A DNA stretch of 64,000 nucleotides from Cyclina sinensis. Lineage: Eukaryota > Mollusca > Bivalvia > Venerida > Veneridae. The notes below the pieces were generated by a model, which made no database searches, was not told the DNA's origin, and was given only the letters and a program-made list of their open reading frames with translations. Positions 60,095 through 64,000 of this stretch are shown here, piece after piece. The stretch is taken from the NCBI GenBank assembly GCA_012932295.1, contig JAAONU010000006.1, positions 29,352,882 through 29,416,881 on the forward strand. Reading direction: 5' to 3'. The position numbers were made by a program, and so were the translations under genes. Position 1 is the stretch's first letter, and each line of letters begins with the position of its first letter.

Positions 60095-61165
60095 TTAAAT
60101 GCTACACAGCAGCATCCACAAGTTGTTACTAATGTAACTACATAACAGAATGAACGCATAACATTTATTTTCAATTATGGGAACCTGTGTAACCATTTTA
60201 ACCACGTACCCAGACAACAGAATGAACGCATAACATTTATTTTCAATTATGGGAACCTATGTAACCATTTTAACCACGTACCGAGACTGTAAAAAATATT
60301 TTTTCATAAACACAAGAGTGAAGTTGTAACTGATTGAAACTATTGTAACTACGTAACAGTATGAATGCACAGCTTTTATTTTCAATTATTAGTAGTTGTA
60401 ACTAGTGTAACCATTGTAACCATATAACCAGGGTATGCAGAAAGAAAAAAATGCTTCACAATTAACTTAAAAACCAGGTCGTAACTTATTGTTACTATTG
60501 TAACTATGTAACAGTGTGAGCTTTTTTTTCGATTATAAGTAGTTGTAACCAGTGTAACCATTGTAACCACGTAACCAGAGAACGTAGACAGAAAAACTAT
60601 CTATTTCATAAACACAAGAACCAGGTTGTAACTGATTGTAACTATTGTAACTACGTAACAGTATGAATGTAAAGCTTATATTTGTCCAGTATGGGCAGTT
60701 GTTACCATTTTAACCATGTAACCAGGGTATGCAGACAAAAAATCCTACATATTTAACTTAAGAACCACGTCGTAACTGATTGTAACTATTGTAACTACAT
60801 AACAGTATGAATGCACAGCTTTTATTTTCAATTATTAGTATTTGTAACCAGTGTAACCATTATAACCACGTTACCAGGGTATGTAGATAGAAAAAAAATG
60901 CTTTCTCGTTAACACAAGAACTAAGTTGTAACTGATTGTAACTATTGCAACTACGCAACAGTATGAATGTAAAGCTTATATTTGTTTCCATTATGGCAAG
61001 TTGTAACTGGTGTAATCATTGTTACCACGTTACCAGGTTATGTAGACAGAAAAAACAAGTTATTCAGACAGAAAAAATCTAACAATATTAACTGAAGAAC
61101 CAGGTTGTATCTGATTGTAACTATTGTAACTACGTAACAGTATTAATGTACAGCTTTTTATTTTA
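60095..61165. repeat. ~145-155-bp minisatellite, TTGTAACTACGTAACAG motif (left part)
   Basis: TATTGTAACTACGTAACAG recurs at 60,341, 60,496, 60,643, 60,787, 60,943 and 61,122. Each unit also has a GTAACCATTGTAACCACGTA block and a CAGCTTTTATTTTCAATTA block. A 5' pair (60,150-60,280) repeats AACGCATAACATTTATTTTC at 82-base spacing. The array is split by the mariner and resumes at 62,667. Confidence 0.85.
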
Positions 61166-62666
61166 CATTTACTAATAAATCGTTTGTACATATTTGAATT
61201 GTATACATGACCGGCACTTGACGCACGCCATCACGACGTCGACGTCACTAACGGTCAAATTCTAGCGTACGATTCACCTTCTCGACGTAATCGCCGCCCG
61301 TCGCTACACACTTCCTATGCCTTTGTACCCATTGCATAAATGTTACCTTAAACCAATCCTGACTGAATGAAGAGATTACTTCACGAGCCTTATTGCGTAG
61401 CTCTAATGTTGTTTCAAATCTCTGGCCTCTGAGTTCCCTCTTCATATCTGGAAACAGACGAAAGTCCATCGGTGCTAGATCCGGGCTGTACGGCGGATGT
61501 GGTAAGAGACTGAAACCAAGCAGTGAAATCTCTAACTCTGTACTCTGTGCCCGATGTGCTGGAGCGTTGTCATGATGGAGTATAACATCATCCAGTACCA
61601 ACAGGGGGCGCTTGCGGCGCAGAGCCTGTATCAGATCGCGTCTAAGCACCTGAAGTCAAACAAACAAACGGGAAAACATGAAATAATTTAAGTTTAAGAA
61701 AGTAAAAAGCGGCACATTTTAAATAATATTTTTATATATTTTGTTATTTGAAACAATACATACTGTAAAATATTAGTTTGTTATAAAAATAATATATAAG
61801 TGTTGATCGTTTGTATGACTAAAATGCGGCATACCTTTGAATAATAGTCGGCATTTACGGTACATCCGTCGCGCACCTTGTGTTGAAGCAAAAGCCCTTG
61901 TCTATCCATGAAGAAGATGAACATTTCCTTTTTGCAGCTGCGTGTTGTCCTGGCCTTTTTTGGTGGAGGTGTGTCTGGTGACTTCCAGACGGACGACTGC
62001 TGTTTCGACTCTGGATCATAATGGTATAACCATGTCTCGTCTGTCGTGATGATTTTGTCCAAAAACTCGTCACCCTGTGCGTCGTACAGATCCAGAAATT
62101 GCTGAGAACATTCTAACCTCCGCTGCTTGTTTTCATCAGTCAGAAGTCTGGGCACCCAACGCGCAGATACTTTGGACATATTTAGCTCTTCTGTAAGAAT
62201 TCGTTGCACAGTAGAATACGATAGGGAGAGTTCCTCTGCAATACCCCTAACCGTTAAGCGCCGGTCGTTGTCCAAAAGCTCTCTCACTAACGTTGCGTTG
62301 CTCGTCGTCATAGCGGATGCTGGTCTACCTGCTCTATCGTCATCAAGTACCGATTTTCTGCCGTTCCGAAATCGCTCATGCCATTTGTAGACAAACGATT
62401 TACCACAAGGTTGTAATGTATGCGAGTTTTTAATTTGATTCAACGTCTCAACTGGTGTAAGTTTGAGTCCAACACAAAATTTCACAACTGCGCGTAGCTC
62501 CAATTCACTTGTTGACGTCGCGGAAGAAGTTGAAGACATGGCGACAACTCGCTGCTGTGGAGTAACGGTTCAACGTAATGTAATCAAAATTATAGGAAAT
62601 GACGTCAACACGTCATTCTAACGTCAGTTACGTTCGCGCCAAAATTAAGCAACATTTGAAAACAAA
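61166..62666 (-). mobile_element. mariner element inserted in the minisatellite
   Basis: About 1.5 kb separates two halves of one minisatellite unit, bracketing a full mariner transposase gene. The exact ends and TA duplication could not be fixed. Candidate inward ends share only TTTGT and AATT tracts, so terminal repeats are weak or diverged. Confidence 0.7.
61248..62539 (-). CDS. mariner (DD34D) transposase, one intron
   Basis: Exon 1 (62,539-61,835, 235 codons) has the paired helix-turn-helix region (KSFVYKWHERFRNGRKSV, TVRGIAEELSLSYSTVQRIL), the mariner signature WVPRLLT and the first catalytic Asp (TTDETWLYHYD, D167). A canonical intron (61,650-61,834, 185 bases, AAG|GTATGC ... CTTCAG|GTG, phase 0) joins YYSK to VLRRDLIQAL. 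Exon 2 (61,649-61,248) has HHDNAPAHRA (D262) and YSPDLAPMDF (D297). The spacing is 94 residues then 34, i.e. DD34D. The predicted 368-residue protein is uninterrupted, which makes this the best candidate in the window for a functional transposase. Confidence 0.85.
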
Positions 62667-62860
62667 GTAGTTGTAACCGGTGTAATTATTGTAACCACGT
62701 AACTGGCAAATGAAAAGACTTTTTTTCAAGTCAATACAAGTGATGTTACCATTGTAACCACGTACCTGGAAAATGAAAATACATTTTTTTCAAGTCACAG
62801 CAAGTGACTTATTGTAACTACTGTTACTACATAACAGGTTGAATGTACCAGAAATTTGAA
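62667..62860. repeat. Minisatellite, right part
   Basis: Continuation of 60,095-61,165: GTAGTTGTAACCGGTGTAA, then ATTGTAACCACGTAACTGG and ACTGTTACTACATAACAGG. Confidence 0.8.
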
Positions 62861-63029
62861 CACTGCCCATTTACATTTGGCATTCAATGTGGACAGTGGT
62901 TAAAAGTGAATATTGATATTTTTCAGCAGACCAAGTTTATTGTCCCTGTATCATATGCAGTTGTGTAACCCCTGTAACCATTCTGCCTAGGGTTACAAAA
63001 TTAAAAGCGTTCGTTTTAGTGGGCCAATT

Positions 63030-63720
63030 CTGAGCGCTAGATGCGTGTTTCAGCCATATACGGGCTATAACAACATCTTGTTTACTAGTATACTTGAAGT
63101 ATACGGAAGATATACGGACTAGTATTTTTATAGAATACGGGAATGCTTAAAGTCGTACATGTCACATATACGGGGAAAGAATACGGGCTATGTTTACTAG
63201 AGATATACGACGGATATACGGACTTGTATTTTCACAGAATACGGAAATGCTTAAAAGCGTATATGACACATATACAGGGTACGAATACGGACTTTGTATA
63301 CTATAGGTATACGTAGGAAATACGGAATTGTATTTTCATTGCAAACGGGAAAGCTAAAAGCCGTACATGAAACATATACAGACTTATTATGTTACATGTA
63401 CGGATCAAGAATACGGACATGATATATTACTGTATACGGGATCTGTATATCAGTGAAGTACGTGATTTTCTGAGGGTACGGGAAAATATCTATATACGTA
63501 TTTGTCAAGAATACGGAGCAGTACGAAAATGCACGGGTACCTTATTTCAGTCATATACAGGGGAATATCCATTGAATGTATCTGACATTTATACGGGACC
63601 GAAATATAGACTGATACTATACAAGATGTGCGGGACCATTATATGTAGTTGCTACTCATTTCTCATACGGACTAGTCAAGATCCTCGTCGTATCTTCTTG
63701 AAGCATACGAAAAAAATATA
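63030..63720. repeat. ~104-bp array rich in ATACGG
   Basis: GAATACGGGAATGCTTAAA-like blocks start at 63,133, 63,237 and 63,341, a 104-base period. ATACGG or a one-base variant occurs many times per unit. From about 63,400 the pattern continues without clear period. The open frame at 63,389-63,721 is a by-product. Confidence 0.7.
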
Positions 63721-64000
63721 AAGATCTGCAATGTCTGAGAGAACGGGAGGAAACATACATTTTTAAATTGATATACTGACAGAATAAAGAAAAGTCTACT
63801 TTGGCCTACACGAGATGTACCACAAACATGATAAAAATAATTGAGTGACTTGTAAAGGATGAGGATGTGCACAAACAAAAGTAATTCAAATTAGTTCTAA
63901 ATTTAACAAGGCAGTCTGAAGGATAGCTAAATCCTCTTCCGCAGCAGACATGAAAATGCACTTCTTGACCTTTAGCCAACCATGACCATGATGTTGTGCC
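63721..64000. other. No feature recognised
   Basis: Nothing supportable in the last 280 bases. Confidence 0.4.

Noticed and set aside
61650..61834. A second transposon inserted in the mariner instead of an intron
   Set aside because: The borders match splice consensus exactly and keep the frame, and no inverted ends or target duplication were found; kept as an intron, with the alternative open.
1..64000. CRISPR arrays, operons, Shine-Dalgarno sites or other prokaryotic features
   Set aside because: None seen; introns, SINEs and LINEs show eukaryotic nuclear DNA.

Overview
The window is AT-rich, gene-poor animal nuclear DNA with GT-AG introns, nested transposons and many tandem repeats. The repeat types match what I recall from bivalve mollusc genomes: 145-bp arrays headed by a CAAGAGGGCC hairpin, a tRNA-derived SINE ending in GTTAAACCCC plus CAAAA, and Tx1/L1-type LINEs. 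A marine bivalve is the best guess. Species cannot be told, and every gene boundary here is an inference from one strand of sequence, with no transcript evidence.

Bases 31-47,487 are a tandem array of one ~13-kb unit: unit A (31-27,394), unit B (27,395-45,668) and a truncated unit C (45,669-47,487). All genes of the unit lie on the minus strand. They are (1) an EF-hand calcium-binding gene whose third EF-hand loop is completed by either of two alternative last exons, (2) a type II membrane glycosyltransferase of the nucleotide-diphospho-sugar transferase (PF03407-like) family, and (3) a candidate two-exon micro-gene. Decay is complementary. Unit A keeps the first EF-hand exon and both last exons but has a dead glycosyltransferase and a lost micro-gene start codon. 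Unit B has an intact glycosyltransferase and micro-gene but has lost the first EF-hand exon and broken one last exon.

Because the units are homologous, each serves as the empty-site control for insertions in the other. Unit A carries a 13.5-kb composite LINE insertion (10,457-23,963) with a perfect 19-bp target duplication. Inside that LINE's endonuclease sits a 6.0-kb TTAA-flanked element (13,675-19,701) holding a 145-bp satellite array and a DEDDh-exonuclease relic. Unit B carries a pogo-like transposon with a C-terminal PHD finger (31,324-33,800, TA duplication), a BED/hAT transposon (35,327-38,204, 8-bp duplication) and a 341-bp MITE (40,526-40,866).

From 47.5 kb rightward the sequence is outside the array. 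It has a second, decayed jockey/CR1-like LINE (48,124-51,775) with its 3' coding end inverted, a mariner relic, a SINE, several degenerate 104-155-bp tandem arrays (one with nuclear-receptor-like DR1 motifs in each unit), and a structurally complete mariner transposase gene interrupted by one in-frame 185-bp GT-AG intron (61,248-62,539). The last kilobase is a 104-bp array rich in ATACGG. No convincing multi-exon host gene could be assembled in 52-60 kb.
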